DNA from: VGBV01 sp963780395
Lineage (GTDB): Bacteria; Actinomycetota; Thermoleophilia; Solirubrobacterales; 70-9
Direction: 5' to 3'
DNA length: 64,000 nt
NCBI GenBank assembly: GCA_963780395.1
Contig: CAWABY010000013.1
Location: 62,001 to 126,000 of the forward strand
The position numbers and the translations under genes were made by a program. Numbering within the stretch: the first letter of the stretch is position 1; each line of letters opens with the position of its first letter. The notes beneath the pieces are model-generated. The model had not been told where the DNA came from. It saw nothing but the letters and a program-made list of their open reading frames with translations, and did not search any database. Shown here in pieces: positions 1 through 7,671 of this stretch.

Positions 1-743
1 CTGAGCTTGTCCATCTTGACGTTCGTCAGCTTCCCCGTGGCCCATATGGTGCACGCCTCGTCGCCACAGCCGCTCACCTGGACCTCCAAGTTGCAGGCAT
101 CGTGGCCGCACCTGGCGAGGTGGCACTGCGCGGACCAGGGCTTGCGACAGTTCCTTGCCGCCCTTCGGGTGTTCTGGGGGCTCTGCTTCTTCGGCCCCCA
201 GACCTTGAGGTCCGGCGGGGTGCTATCGACGGACTCCCCGCCCGCCAACGCCGTCTGCGCCCTGAGGCGAGTCCGTGCCGGGGGGTCAGTTGATTTTTTT
301 TCTGGGTGGCAAGGGCAGTCCACGACGACCCGCGAGTAGCCGGTGCTGCACTTGAACCCATCGCCCACCTTGGGCGTCGCCTTGGCGTACACGCGTCCGA
401 CCGGCGACCCGCTCGTCTTCAGGCCCTTGACGCTCACCCGCCAGTTGTGTGACTCCCATTGGGGACCGCTTGTGGTTGCGCCGAGCTTGCGATCCGGACC
501 GGGCCGCTTCCTGAACAGGATCACCTCTCTCCCCTCCGTGCACTTCCTGACCTTTGAGTTCACCTCGCCGTGCAACTCCGCATAGTCCTTGTAGATCGTC
601 AGCTTCGTGCCGTAGCTGACGACGCCCTCGGAGGCCGCCGCCCCCGTCTGCGCCCCGAGCGCCATCACGCCAGCCGCAGCCACGCCGATCAGGATCGCGA
701 ATCGCTTACCCATCTTCTGCTTCTTCTTCGTGTTAGCCCTCAT
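1..743 (-). CDS. Secreted Cys-containing protein, 3' end beyond window
   Basis: The frame is open from an ATG at 743 to the window edge (247 codons seen, no stop). An AAGGAGG ribosome binding site lies 7 nt upstream. The N-terminus is basic (KKKQKMGKR), followed by a hydrophobic stretch ending around AAAS, a signal peptide with probable cleavage near residue 37. The mature part has paired cysteines and, near residues 165-245, a stretch beginning TPPDLKVWGPKKQ with CxxxxC pairs and DEACTIWATGKL. This resembles the repeat found in secreted proteins of Solirubrobacterales. An eight-base T run at 294-301 lies inside the gene and is a possible slippage site. Function unknown. Confidence 0.7.
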   Translation of the reverse strand, partial: MRANTKKKQKMGKRFAILIGVAAAGVMALGAQTGAAASEGVVSYGTKLTIYKDYAELHGEVNSKVRKCTEGREVILFRKRPGPDRKLGATTSGPQWESHNWRVSVKGLKTSGSPVGRVYAKATPKVGDGFKCSTGYSRVVVDCPCHPEKKSTDPPARTRLRAQTALAGGESVDSTPPDLKVWGPKKQSPQNTRRAARNCRKPWSAQCHLARCGHDACNLEVQVSGCGDEACTIWATGKLTNVKMDKL

Positions 744-1164
744 CTCGGGCCTCCTTCGAGTCGTGGCGTCGGAACTCCCAACGAGCCGAGGCTCCGGTGC
801 CTGTTTGACGGCCAGAAGCCTCCGACACGGCGGTACATTCTCGGTACATTTGGCGCCGGGCTAGGCGTGGTCTAGGCGTGCGAGGGCGCGAACCGTCAGC
901 CCGAGCGCAGCCGCGCCAACCGAGCGCGCCTCCGCGGTATCTGGCCAAAGGTGCTGCTTTCCATGCAAAGCGGCACTACGGCAGCACGCTCTGGCAGGCG
1001 TAGTCGTCAGACCCGACCACGTTGTCCCCGGGACCCCCCGAAAGCGTTACCCCCGGGGGGGCGGGGGTCCGATCGTGGGAAAGTTTCAGAAGCAAAACCG
1101 CGCTCGTCGCTCGCGAAAAAAAGCTGAATCCCTGATCCCAAGCTGCTAGTTAGCCTCGTTGGCC
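744..1164. other. Intergenic region, about 420 bp, no gene seen
   Basis: No convincing gene on either strand. It holds the divergent promoters of the secreted protein (left) and the restriction helicase (right). A GGTACATT motif occurs twice at about 831-850. A G/C-rich block near 1045-1075 (CCCCGGGGGGGCGGGGG) could form a hairpin. TAGCCT at 1151-1156 is 8 nt before the GTG at 1165 and is a plausible -10 for a leaderless message. Confidence 0.4.
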
Positions 1165-2362
1165 GTGAGCCTCGATCGATTGCTAGCCCAACTCGACGCG
1201 GATCCCAACAAGCGCGGGCGCGAGTTTGAGCGGATCTGCCGCTGGTATCTGACCAGCGCGCCCCAGTACCGGCGCCGCTTCCAGCACGTCTGGCTGTGGA
1301 GGGACTGGCCGGGGATGCGGGCGCCGGATCGGGGGATCGACCTCGTCGCCGAAGAGCACGGCGGCGACCTGTGGGCGATCCAGGCGAAGGCGTACGCGCC
1401 CGACTACGCGATCAAGAAGAAGGACGTTGACTCGTTCCTGGCCGAGGCGGGTCGGCCCGATTTCTCCTATCGGCTGCTGATCGCCACCACCGACCACCTC
1501 GGCCCCGCCGCCAAGAGCACCCTTGACGAGCAGCGGGAGCCCGTCGGCTATCTGCTCCGCTCGCAGCTTGAGCTTGCACCCGTGGCCTGGCCGCAGTCGC
1601 CAGACGATCTCCGCCCCCGCCGCCCGCCGAGGAAGAAGCCGTTTCCGCATGTCAAGGAGGCGATCCGAGCGACAGTCAGGGGCTTCAATGGCAACGACCG
1701 CGGGCAGCTGATCATGGCCTGCGGGACCGGCAAGACCCTGGCAGCAATGTGGATTTCCGAGCGGCTCGACGCCAAGCGAACCCTGATCCTGCTGCCCTCA
1801 CTCTCCTTGCTGGCGCAGACCCTGCGCGAGTGGAGCGCCAACGCCTCCAAGCCGTTCGACTACCTCGCGGTCTGCTCGGACGCGAGCGTCGCTGGGGAGG
1901 ACGACTTCCTCCAGCACACCTCCAAGCTGGGGTTGCCGGTGACAACCGACCCCGAGCGGATCGCAGCATTCCTCCGCCGCCGGGGACGGCGCGTCGTATT
2001 CGCCACCTACCAGTCCTCGCCTCAGATCGCCGCCGCCTTGGAGGGGCGGGTCCCGACCTTCGACCTCGCGGTCGCCGACGAGGCGCATCGCTGCGCGGGG
2101 CGGGTTGGGACGGAGTTCACGACGATCCTCGACTCGGATCAGATCCGCAGCAAGCGGCGGCTATTCATGACCGCCACGCCGCGCTTCTACACGCCGCGCC
2201 TACGCTCGGAGGCAGGGGTCCTCGACGTGGAGGTCGCCTCGATGGACGACGAGGCCGCCTTCGGCCCGGTCTTCCACCGGCTCAGCTTTGGGGAGGCGAT
2301 TGAGCGTGACCTGCTCTCCGACTACCAGGTGGTGGTAGTTGGAGTGACCGACTCGATGTACC
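1165..2362 (+). pseudogene. Truncated type ISP-like restriction helicase (nuclease + helicase part only)
   Basis: The N-terminal region (residues about 20-90) has an Mrr-like PD-(D/E)xK nuclease pattern, GIDLVAEE followed by WAIQAK. It is followed by a superfamily 2 helicase domain with Walker A ACGTGKT, DEAH box VADEAHRCAG and motif III TATP. Nuclease followed by helicase is the N-terminal order of single-chain type ISP restriction enzymes, which continue with a second RecA lobe, coupler, methyltransferase and target-recognition domain. Here homologous-looking sequence ends after the motif SDYQVVVVGV near codon 390-400. The frame then runs by chance through a tRNA to 2736, so the gene is cut off and almost surely inactive. 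Start chosen at GTG 1165 behind TAGCCT; TTG 1159 is in frame. The break coincides with a doubled TGGGCAGAA at 2364-2382. Confidence 0.7.
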
Positions 2363-2470
2363 GTGGGCAGAAATGGGCAGAATCGAGGCGAAAGCGGATT
2401 TCGCCAGCGGTCGATCGGCGGAGTGGCCGCAAGCCGAAACCCGCATGGGGGAGCCATAATCGTTCCACCC

Positions 2471-2544
2471 GGGCCGGTAGCTCAGCTGGTCAGAGCAGCG
2501 GACTCATAATCCGTAGGTCGGTGGTTCGAGTCCACCCCGGCCCA
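2471..2544 (+). tRNA. tRNA with CAU anticodon (elongator Met or Ile2)
   Basis: A full cloverleaf can be drawn: acceptor GGGCCGG/CCGGCCC, D stem GCTC/GAGC, anticodon stem GCGGA/TCCGT with loop CTCATAA (anticodon CAU), T stem GGTGG/CCACC with loop TTCGAGT, discriminator A. No CCA is encoded. CAU could be elongator methionine or isoleucine-2 (lysidine-modified). The G1-C72 GGGCCGG acceptor does not decide it by eye. Confidence 0.93.
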
Positions 2545-2550
2545 TCGAAA

Positions 2551-2571
2551 GCCCCGCTAGCGCGGGGTTTT
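2551..2571 (+). terminator. Intrinsic terminator after the tRNA
   Basis: CCCCGC-TAGC-GCGGGG followed by TTTT, starting 7 nt behind the tRNA. Six perfect G-C pairs. Confidence 0.85.
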
Positions 2572-2751
2572 CGTATGTCGGGGCAGAAAATGTGCCTCCA
2601 ATGTGCCTCCGCTGGCGAGGACAGACTGCCCTCCGAGGAGGGTTACGCGGGGCCACCGCAACGGCACTCCGCCGGAGCTAGCAAGAGTTGCGAAAGGCGC
2701 TGCGGGAGTAGCCGGGCCTCAGATCTGCTTCCTTAGGCTCGCGCCGGCGGT

Positions 2752-2830
2752 CAATCGGCGGTTGCAGGAGCGGGCAGTTCTGGCCTCGCACCCTCCCCCT
2801 ACGCCGCGCGATCCTGCGGCAATGACCCCG
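2752..2830 (-). repeat. Dispersed repeat copy 1: 5' end of a zinc-finger-type gene
   Basis: On the minus strand it carries GTAGGGGGAGGG followed by GTG (2791-2789) and a start reading VRGQNCPLLQPPIDRR. The same block recurs at 4566-4622 and, more diverged, at 7633-7704. There it is the real promoter and start of the zinc-finger CDS. No zinc-binding part follows here, so this looks like a 5' fragment left by recombination. Confidence 0.5.
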
Positions 2831-2931
2831 CACCCCATTGGTAGGTGCGACGACGGTCTTCCACCATCCCGAGCTGGCTCGCGTGCCAGCGCTGGTGCCC
2901 CGGTCGACCGGGGACGGCGTAAGATTGCGGC

Positions 2932-3273
2932 ATGGCGACGGAGCGCCAGGAGCGAATAGCACGCAACGAGGCGATGTTCCGCGAGGCCAATGAGCGGGCC
3001 AAGGCGTGGGAGGAGCGCCATGAAGGTCCAGACAGCGAGGTCGAGTTCTATTTCTGCGAGTGCGGGAAGCCCGACTGCCTCGAGAAGGTCAGCCTTCGCG
3101 AGGCCGACTATGAGCGCGTCCGCTCAGATCCGCGCCGCTTCGTGATCGTCCCCGGTCATGAGCTGCGGGACGTGGAGACGGTGATCGAGCGAAACGAGGG
3201 CTGGGCGATCGTCGAGAAGGTGCCCGAGGTAGCTCGCACCGTCGAGGCGCTCGACCCGCGCGGCGCGGGCTGA
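2932..3273 (+). CDS. Conserved hypothetical protein, 113 aa, CxCxxxxC motif
   Basis: A small acidic/basic soluble protein. The N-terminal 35 residues are helical and charged (RQERIARNEAMFREANER). A FYFCECGKPDCLEKV motif follows, which could bind a metal. The rest is a predicted alpha/beta region ending in VEALDP. TAAGAT at 2920-2925 is 6 nt before the ATG and no ribosome binding site is present, so the message is probably leaderless. I know similar short proteins in Solirubrobacterales but no function. Confidence 0.75.
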   Translation: MATERQERIARNEAMFREANERAKAWEERHEGPDSEVEFYFCECGKPDCLEKVSLREADYERVRSDPRRFVIVPGHELRDVETVIERNEGWAIVEKVPEVARTVEALDPRGAG

Positions 3274-3363
3274 GCTTTACGCGGCGCGGACCTGCCCGCG
3301 CCCGCTTGGCTCAGTCTGGCCGCGGACTGGTGGTCCCTGGGCAACCATCCGATCCCTGACCCG

Positions 3364-3492
3364 TCAGAACAATCTGATCAGCAGGTTCAGCAAGATGGTG
3401 AGCGCGATTGAGAGGGCGATTGACCAGAGCAGGCACCCAGGCATAAAGCGCACCTGCGTGCGTTCCCCAGATCGCTTCCAGATCACGAACAT
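3364..3492 (-). CDS. Small membrane protein, 42 aa
   Basis: ATG at 3492, stop TGA at 3366-3364. The sequence begins MFVIWKRSGERTQVRF, then MPGCLLWSIALSIALTILLN and a basic end RLF. This is one transmembrane helix with a positive N-terminal side and a cysteine at the membrane entry. AAGG/AAGGG sits just upstream of the ATG. It lies downstream of the 108-aa membrane gene on the same strand, with a strong hairpin between. The composition argues for a genuine peptide. Function unknown. Confidence 0.65.
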   Translation of the reverse strand: MFVIWKRSGERTQVRFMPGCLLWSIALSIALTILLNLLIRLF

Positions 3493-3523
3493 CCCTTACC
3501 TTCCCGCTTTCGCTGAGACATAA

Positions 3524-3555
3524 CCCGGCCGAGGTCCCGTAGGACCCCGGCCGGG
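3524..3555 (-). terminator. Strong hairpin between two minus-strand genes
   Basis: A 14-bp stem with one A-C mismatch and loop CGTA. On the minus strand it follows the stop of the 108-aa gene and is trailed by TTAT, so it may be a terminator or a processing hairpin. Confidence 0.6.
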
Positions 3556-3567
3556 AAACGATCGGAG

Positions 3568-3894
3568 CTAGTTACCGTTCCGGTCGCTGTTCTCGTGACT
3601 CTCGGTGTACGGATCGCTCGACCCGGACTTGGCGAGACCGCGACCGATGAAGTAGGCACCGGCGACGATGGCGACGTAGAGCCATGCCTGTCGGGCGATG
3701 AACTCGTCGGTCCCGTTGGTATCTCCGCCCTTGATCACGGCGGCGCTGACGAGAATCGCGACAATGACGCCGACCATCGCCCAGAACTCCGTGGTCTTGA
3801 ACGCCTGCTTGGTCTCGGTCGCCAGGCGGCGAACGCGGCCCTGGCGACGGACCGAGTCGGTGCGCACGGCACCGGGCTTCGTTGCAGCTTCCAT
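3568..3894 (-). CDS. Small two-helix membrane protein under a SigB-like promoter
   Basis: 108 aa from ATG 3894, preceded by AGGAAG. A basic N-terminus (VRRQGRVRRLATETKQ) is followed by transmembrane helix 1 (FWAMVGVIVAILVSAAVI), the loop KGGDTNGTDEFIARQ, helix 2 (AWLYVAIVAGAYFIGRGL) and a polar tail. Its promoter and about 165-nt leader duplicate those of the DUF892 gene at 5171-5851. Even the first residues match (MEAATK versus VEAATK). Likely a general-stress membrane protein; molecular role unknown. Confidence 0.75.
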   Translation of the reverse strand: MEAATKPGAVRTDSVRRQGRVRRLATETKQAFKTTEFWAMVGVIVAILVSAAVIKGGDTNGTDEFIARQAWLYVAIVAGAYFIGRGLAKSGSSDPYTESHENSDRNGN

Positions 3895-3908
3895 GCGTTT
3901 CACTTCCT

Positions 3909-4123
3909 GTCTTTGGGGTGTCCCGCCTGGGCCGTGCAAGGTGACCGCAGTCACTCTCGCCCATTTGCTCCCAGACCGGGGTGTGTGGCAGGATGCCTCG
4001 CGTCTAGCGAGTGGCAGGTTTGCATCGCGTCTAGCGAAACAATGCTGCCTCGCTTCCCTGCAGTAATGAGCTACCCGCTGAGACACCGTTCAAACATATG
4101 TTCGGTGCGAGCCTAAGCCCGCC
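3909..4123 (-). repeat. 215-bp promoter-leader repeat, copy 1
   Basis: Near-identical to 5863-6077, differing at scattered bases and four one-base indels. On the minus strand it holds, in order: a GAACATATGTTTGAA palindrome, a SigB-type promoter, two tandem copies of a 26-27 nt unit starting TCGCTAGACGCGA (each able to form a UCGC/GCGA hairpin), and the palindrome GTGACTGCGGTCAC. It ends just before the ribosome binding site of the membrane protein gene. The promoter predicts a transcribed leader of about 170 nt. Confidence 0.85.
4071..4095 (-). promoter_or_regulatory. SigB/SigF-like promoter for the 108-aa membrane gene
   Basis: The minus strand reads GTTTGA (4095-4090), then 13 bp, then GGGTAG (4076-4071). 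Written as GTTT-N15-GGGTAG it matches the general-stress sigma consensus of actinobacteria (GTTT-N14-17-GGGTAT). The duplicate copy at 6024-6049 keeps both hexamers. Confidence 0.65.
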
Positions 4124-4164
4124 GGCCGCAGTCCGCATAACCGTCTCAGACGCGCTGAAAAGCG

Positions 4165-4530
4165 CGGCGGCGGTTTCCGGAGCCCTCGAAGCCGCCGGCC
4201 TTGAGGAGTAGCGATGTCGGAGGAGAACGTGGAGATCGTGCGGCAAAACTACGAGCAGCTGAACGAGACGGGTACCCCGGCCCTCGACTCGCTCGACTCG
4301 GAGGTTGAGTTCGATTCGCGTGGATGGAGGGAATCGGCGCTGATGCCTGGGTCCGGGCCATCGCGGAATGGAAGGACACCTTCGACGCCTGGGAGATCGA
4401 GCCCCGTGAGCTGATCGAAGCGACAACGAGTTCGCGCATCTTTGGACGCTGCGCGACGGCCGCGTTGTCCGTTTCCAGGCCTTCCTGACGAAGGCTGACG
4501 CCCTCGAAGCCGCCGGGCTGCGGGAGTAGG
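4165..4530 (+). pseudogene. SnoaL-like/NTF2-fold protein gene, decayed
   Basis: ATG 4214 begins MSEENVEIVRQNYEQLNETG, the usual start of SnoaL-like (nuclear transport factor 2 fold) proteins in this group. The homologous frame then jumps near 4325 (WVRAIAEWKDTFDAWEIEP in another frame) and again near 4430 (EFAHLWTLRDGRVVRFQ). It ends ALEAAGLRE at 4530. Two frameshifts and a shortened middle make it nonfunctional. Just upstream, 4181-4211 encodes ALEAAGLEE-stop, the tail of a second lost copy. A similar tail (ALESAGLSG) lies at 6072-6104. An intact relative is at 63140-63547. Confidence 0.7.
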
Positions 4531-4565
4531 CGACACAGCAGAATCCGCCTTTTCTCGCGGGAAGC

Positions 4566-4622
4566 CAATCGGCGGTTGCCGGAGCGGGCAGTGCTGGCCT
4601 CGCACCCTCCCCCTACTGCGCG
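4566..4622 (-). repeat. Dispersed repeat copy 2: zinc-finger gene 5' fragment
   Basis: Minus-strand GTAGGGGGAGGG, GTG at 4605, then VRGQHCPLRQPPIGF. About 50 of 57 bases match copy 1. No zinc-finger body follows. Confidence 0.5.
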
Positions 4623-4626
4623 AGCG

Positions 4627-5142
4627 TCAGTTCTTTTTCTGCGTCTTCTCGACGGCCTTCGCGATGTCGCTCGCCTGCTGGCCGTAGGCGGTGACGCGGT
4701 CGGCCACGGTCTTGATCGTGTCGAGGTCGATGTTCGCGGCCGGCTTCATCCCGCCCAGCTTCTTCAGCGGGCTCCGGCTCTTTCCATTGCCGCCAGCGAG
4801 GCTCTTGATCAGCGCGCCCGCGGCGACCCCGGCCAGCGCGGTGCCGCCTGCGATCAGCGGCGTCTTCGCCTTGGACGCCGCATCGGCGACCGTGTGACCC
4901 GTCGTCTTCGCCTTGTCCATCGCGGTCTCGGCGAACGATGCGGACCCGTTGCGGCTCTGTGCCGTTGACCGCGCACGCGATGCGCTCGAGCTCTTCGCCC
5001 GGCCGTTCGAGCTCTTGGCCCGGCTACCCGAGCTCTTCGCCCGCGTGCCCGAGCTCTTCGCCCGGCCGTTGGAGCTGCTGCGGCTCGGGCCCGATCGCTT
5101 GCCGGTGCTCGTGCTTTTCCTCGTCTTGGTGGATTGCGCCAT
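4627..5142 (-). CDS. Histone H1-like Lys/Ser/Arg-rich protein with Gly/Ala hydrophobic segment
   Basis: 171 aa. Residues 1-70 are low complexity with repeats of RAKSS and GTRAKSSGSRAKSS, strongly basic like H1/HU-tail DNA-compacting domains. Residues 95-115 read TPLIAGGTALAGVAAGALI, a short hydrophobic Gly/Ala segment. The C-terminus (DLDTIKTVADRVTAYGQQA) looks helical. AGGAGAG precedes the ATG. It lies 28 nt behind the DUF892 gene on the same strand, so it is probably cotranscribed from the SigB-like promoter. A paralogue at 6558-7115 shares the layout. Probably nucleoid- or membrane-associated; a role in stress is inferred. Confidence 0.75.
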   Translation of the reverse strand: MAQSTKTRKSTSTGKRSGPSRSSSNGRAKSSGTRAKSSGSRAKSSNGRAKSSSASRARSTAQSRNGSASFAETAMDKAKTTGHTVADAASKAKTPLIAGGTALAGVAAGALIKSLAGGNGKSRSPLKKLGGMKPAANIDLDTIKTVADRVTAYGQQASDIAKAVEKTQKKN

Positions 5143-5170
5143 GTTTTTTCTCTCCTAGATGTGGGTGCGG

Positions 5171-5851
5171 TCAGCCGCGCTTGGCGCGGGCTTTCGTCTT
5201 GGTCTTGGTCTTGGTGCCGGAATTCCGCTTCCGCGCCGTGCGGGTGGCCCCCGTGGGCGAGGAGGTGCGCCGGCCGGCTTCGCCGTTGATCTCCGATACG
5301 GGGATCTCGTCGTGAGCGACGTCGGTTGCCAGCATCGGCAGCAGCTCGCTCAGGTAATCGGCCATCCGCTGCTCCTCGCTGAGGATGCCGCGAGCGAGCT
5401 TCGCCGTCTGCTTGTCGCCCACCGAGGTGGCCATCGCGTCGATCACCTTGTAGGTGGCGATCTCCTCGGCCTCCTCGCGGTATTCGGCGCGGGCGTTGTG
5501 GAGCATCTTGCCCTGCTCGCCGGAGCCCTTGGCCAGGTGGAGCGGCCCTTGGGCAGCCGCCTTGGCCTTGCCGACGGCGCCCTGCAGGCTCTGTGCAGCC
5601 TTGCTCGCACCCTCGGGGCCGGGTAGCGAAACCGTCTCGGCGGTCCCACCCAGCTGCTTGATCCGCTTGGCGACGGTCGATGCGTGGGACTTCGTCTCCT
5701 TAAGGTGCTGGCGGAGCCGCTTCTCGTAGTCCGCTCGAGTGGTCATCGTCAAGTGCGACTCCAGCGAGACCTCGAGCTGGCGCTCCTTGCCATAGGCCTC
5801 ATTGAGCAGCTGCACGAGCTTCGCGTCCTTGGTCTTAGTGGCGGCTTCCAC
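5171..5851 (-). CDS. DUF892 (YciE/YciF-type) ferritin-like stress protein
   Basis: 226 aa from GTG 5851 (VEAATKTKDAKLVQLLNEAY); a 22-residue longer frame exists but would start inside the conserved leader. The ferritin-like four-helix pattern is visible: LLNEAYGKERQLEVSLESH, then DYEKRLRQHLKETKSHAS, then EIATYKVIDAMATSVGD, then GILSEEQRMADYLSELLP. The E/H pairs are expected to bind di-iron. The C-terminus is a Lys/Thr/Arg-rich tail (KTKTKTKARAKRG). Family members are induced by osmotic and general stress, which fits the SigB-like promoter. Confidence 0.85.
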   Translation of the reverse strand: MEAATKTKDAKLVQLLNEAYGKERQLEVSLESHLTMTTRADYEKRLRQHLKETKSHASTVAKRIKQLGGTAETVSLPGPEGASKAAQSLQGAVGKAKAAAQGPLHLAKGSGEQGKMLHNARAEYREEAEEIATYKVIDAMATSVGDKQTAKLARGILSEEQRMADYLSELLPMLATDVAHDEIPVSEINGEAGRRTSSPTGATRTARKRNSGTKTKTKTKARAKRG

Positions 5852-5862
5852 AGTTGTCTCCA

Positions 5863-6077
5863 GTCTTTGGGTGTCCCGCCTGGGCCGTGCAAGGTGACCG
5901 CAGTCACTCTCGCCCATTTGCTCCCAGACCGGGGGTGTGTGGCAGGATGCCTCGCGTCTAGCGAGTGGCAGGTTGCATCGCGTCTAGCGAAACAATGCTG
6001 CCTCGCCTCCTTGCAGTAACGAGTTACCCGCTAAGACACCGTTTCAAACATATGTTCGGCGCAAGTCTAAGCCCGCC
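5863..6077 (-). repeat. 215-bp promoter-leader repeat, copy 2
   Basis: Partner of 3909-4123 and the same length. It drives the DUF892-H1-like pair. Conservation covers promoter, leader and start codon region but not the coding bodies. This points to selection on the leader, or to a recent segmental duplication followed by gene replacement. Confidence 0.85.
6024..6049 (-). promoter_or_regulatory. SigB/SigF-like promoter for the DUF892 operon
   Basis: Minus strand GTTTGA (6049-6044), 14 bp, GGGTAA (6029-6024); as GTTT-N16-GGGTAA this fits the general-stress sigma pattern. The start codon is about 170 nt downstream. Confidence 0.65.
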
Positions 6078-6192
6078 CTCGAATCCGCCGGGCTCTCGGG
6101 GTAGCCCGGAAAGCGCTGCTTTGGGCGAGAAGCGGCCCTTCGCATGGAATGCGGGATGCGGTCCCGCCCTTACCTCGTTAGCGCTAGTCCGG

Positions 6193-6399
6193 TCACGCGG
6201 GCGAGTGCTCCGAGCCGAACTCGGTCGTCGCATCCGGGTGCTCGATCCGAACGTGGCGCAGAGCCTCAGGATTTTCATCATCAGCAAACCGAAGTTCGAA
6301 GACGTTGCTTCCACCGGCAAGCTGCATATCTCCGTTGGCATCCAGGCAAAGGCCTGCAATGAAGGTGCTAGCGCTGAAGTCGGGTTCGGTCCTATCCAT
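6193..6399 (-). CDS. Hypothetical small acidic protein, 68 aa
   Basis: Starts MDRTEPDFSASTFIAGLC with GGAGA 6 nt upstream and GATACC further up as a possible -10. The composition is acidic and protein-like (ANGDMQLAGGSNVFELRFAD, then EHPDATTEFG). The overlapping frames are basic and repetitive. No family recognised. Confidence 0.5.
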   Translation of the reverse strand: MDRTEPDFSASTFIAGLCLDANGDMQLAGGSNVFELRFADDENPEALRHVRIEHPDATTEFGSEHSPA

Positions 6400-6557
6400 G
6401 GGCGCTCTCCGTGTCCGGTATCTCGGTCGGCCACGGAGACTGTGACGCCCCTGCCGGACCTACTAACGGCCACCGCCGCACCACCCTTGGGGATGGGGGC
6501 GCGAGCTTGAGGACCCCAGCCCCACTAACCGCCCCGAGCGGCGTTATGCAGTTCCGA

Positions 6558-7115
6558 TCAACCAGCCCTTGATTGCTGGCGACTCGTAAGCCCCTCCAGG
6601 ACGACCTCGATAGCGGACTTGGACTTGCGGGGCGCACCCCCCTCGCCGATCGCTTCGCTTGCGACGCGCACCTGTTGGGCAACCTTCCCGGTCCGCTCGG
6701 CGAGCATCCCGATGTTCTTGGCCGCCTCGCCGAGACCCCTCGTCGTTGCGCGCCGAGTACCGCGACTCGGCAAGTGGATGCCGGAGATCCCCTTGTTCTT
6801 CTTTTGAGTGACGGCAATACCCGCAGCGACTCCCGCAAGCGCTGTTCCCGTCGCGATCAGCGGAGTCTTGAGCTTTTTCGCGGTCGACGTGACGGCGTTA
6901 CCGGCGGCGTTCGCGCCCTTCGTCGTTGCATCCTTGGCCGCGTCGAGAGCGCCCTTCTGATCCGACGAACTCGCCTTGCGCTTGGGCGTTCTTGAGGTCT
7001 TCGAACGGCTCGCGCTAGAGCGCGACTTCGCGGCCGTGCGGCCGTTTGCCGATGTGCGCCTCTTTGACCGGCTTCCCGAACCTGCACGCGCCTTGGTCTT
7101 GGACTGCTGAGCCAT
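6558..7115 (-). CDS. Second histone H1-like Lys/Ser/Arg-rich protein
   Basis: 185 aa from ATG 7115 (MAQQSKTKARAGSGSRSKRR), AAGGA upstream; a 10-residue longer start is unlikely. Layout as in 4627-5142: a basic Ser-rich head (residues 1-60), a helical spacer (GALDAAKDATTKGANAAG), a hydrophobic segment TPLIATGTALAGVAAGIAV shared almost word for word with the paralogue, then a basic helical tail. The hydrophobic motif TPLIA-GTALAGVAAG appears to define the family. No SigB-like promoter was seen directly upstream. Confidence 0.75.
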   Translation of the reverse strand: MAQQSKTKARAGSGSRSKRRTSANGRTAAKSRSSASRSKTSRTPKRKASSSDQKGALDAAKDATTKGANAAGNAVTSTAKKLKTPLIATGTALAGVAAGIAVTQKKNKGISGIHLPSRGTRRATTRGLGEAAKNIGMLAERTGKVAQQVRVASEAIGEGGAPRKSKSAIEVVLEGLTSRQQSRAG

Positions 7116-7284
7116 TGGAGAGAATCCTTCCCACTGGGGTTCCAAAAATGACTACCCACTTCCAAGGGGAGATAATCGCAAATTGCGGATTCTGTGCGTT
7201 TCCGGTTTTCCCGACTGCGCACCGACCTGAGCGCCGCCGCTGTGTTCGGAGTAGGCGCTTTGGACGAAAGCGGCACTTTGCGAC

Positions 7285-7671
7285 TTACCTCACTCCGTCC
7301 CAGGACGGCTGCTTGATCAGGTTCAGATACCACCGGCGCCGCTGGCCAACCGTTTGGCAGGCGTCCAGCTCCCGAAACCGCAGACCGTCCGGCGTCGGCG
7401 GCGTCGGGTGCCAGTCGTCGTCGCGGACCTGAGCGTCGGGGTCGCGACTCTCATCGAATCGCCGCGCGATCTGCTCAGAGTCGACCGCAATGCGGTCCTC
7501 GGGCTTGCGCGCGCCGCGGTGTCGGCACCGGGGGCTGCAGAAGACGTGGCCGCGGCGTCGGGGCTGAAACTGGACTCCGCAGTGCAGACACTCACTCTGG
7601 ATGTTCAGGCGCGCGCGTTTTTTTCGCGCTGAGCCAGTCGGCGGTTTCCACACGCACGAAAAAAGGTTCAC
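7285..7671 (-). CDS. Zinc-ribbon protein (CxxC-FCSxxCR)
   Basis: 128 aa from GTG 7671, with GGGGGAGG just upstream. Residues 28-55 read CLHCGVQFQPRRRGHVFCS followed by PRCRHRG, a treble-clef/MYM-like zinc site with four cysteines. The rest is charged and probably extended. Divergent from the phosphatase gene at 7704, with 32 bp between. Its 5' region is the parent of the dispersed repeat at 2752 and 4566. Likely nucleic-acid or protein binding; no specific role known. Confidence 0.7.
   Translation of the reverse strand: MNLFSCVWKPPTGSARKKRARLNIQSECLHCGVQFQPRRRGHVFCSPRCRHRGARKPEDRIAVDSEQIARRFDESRDPDAQVRDDDWHPTPPTPDGLRFRELDACQTVGQRRRWYLNLIKQPSWDGVR

Noticed and set aside
2363..2736. Continuation of the helicase reading frame through the tRNA
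   Set aside because: The frame stays open by chance in GC-rich DNA and reads through a complete tRNA and terminator; no homologous protein motif remains.
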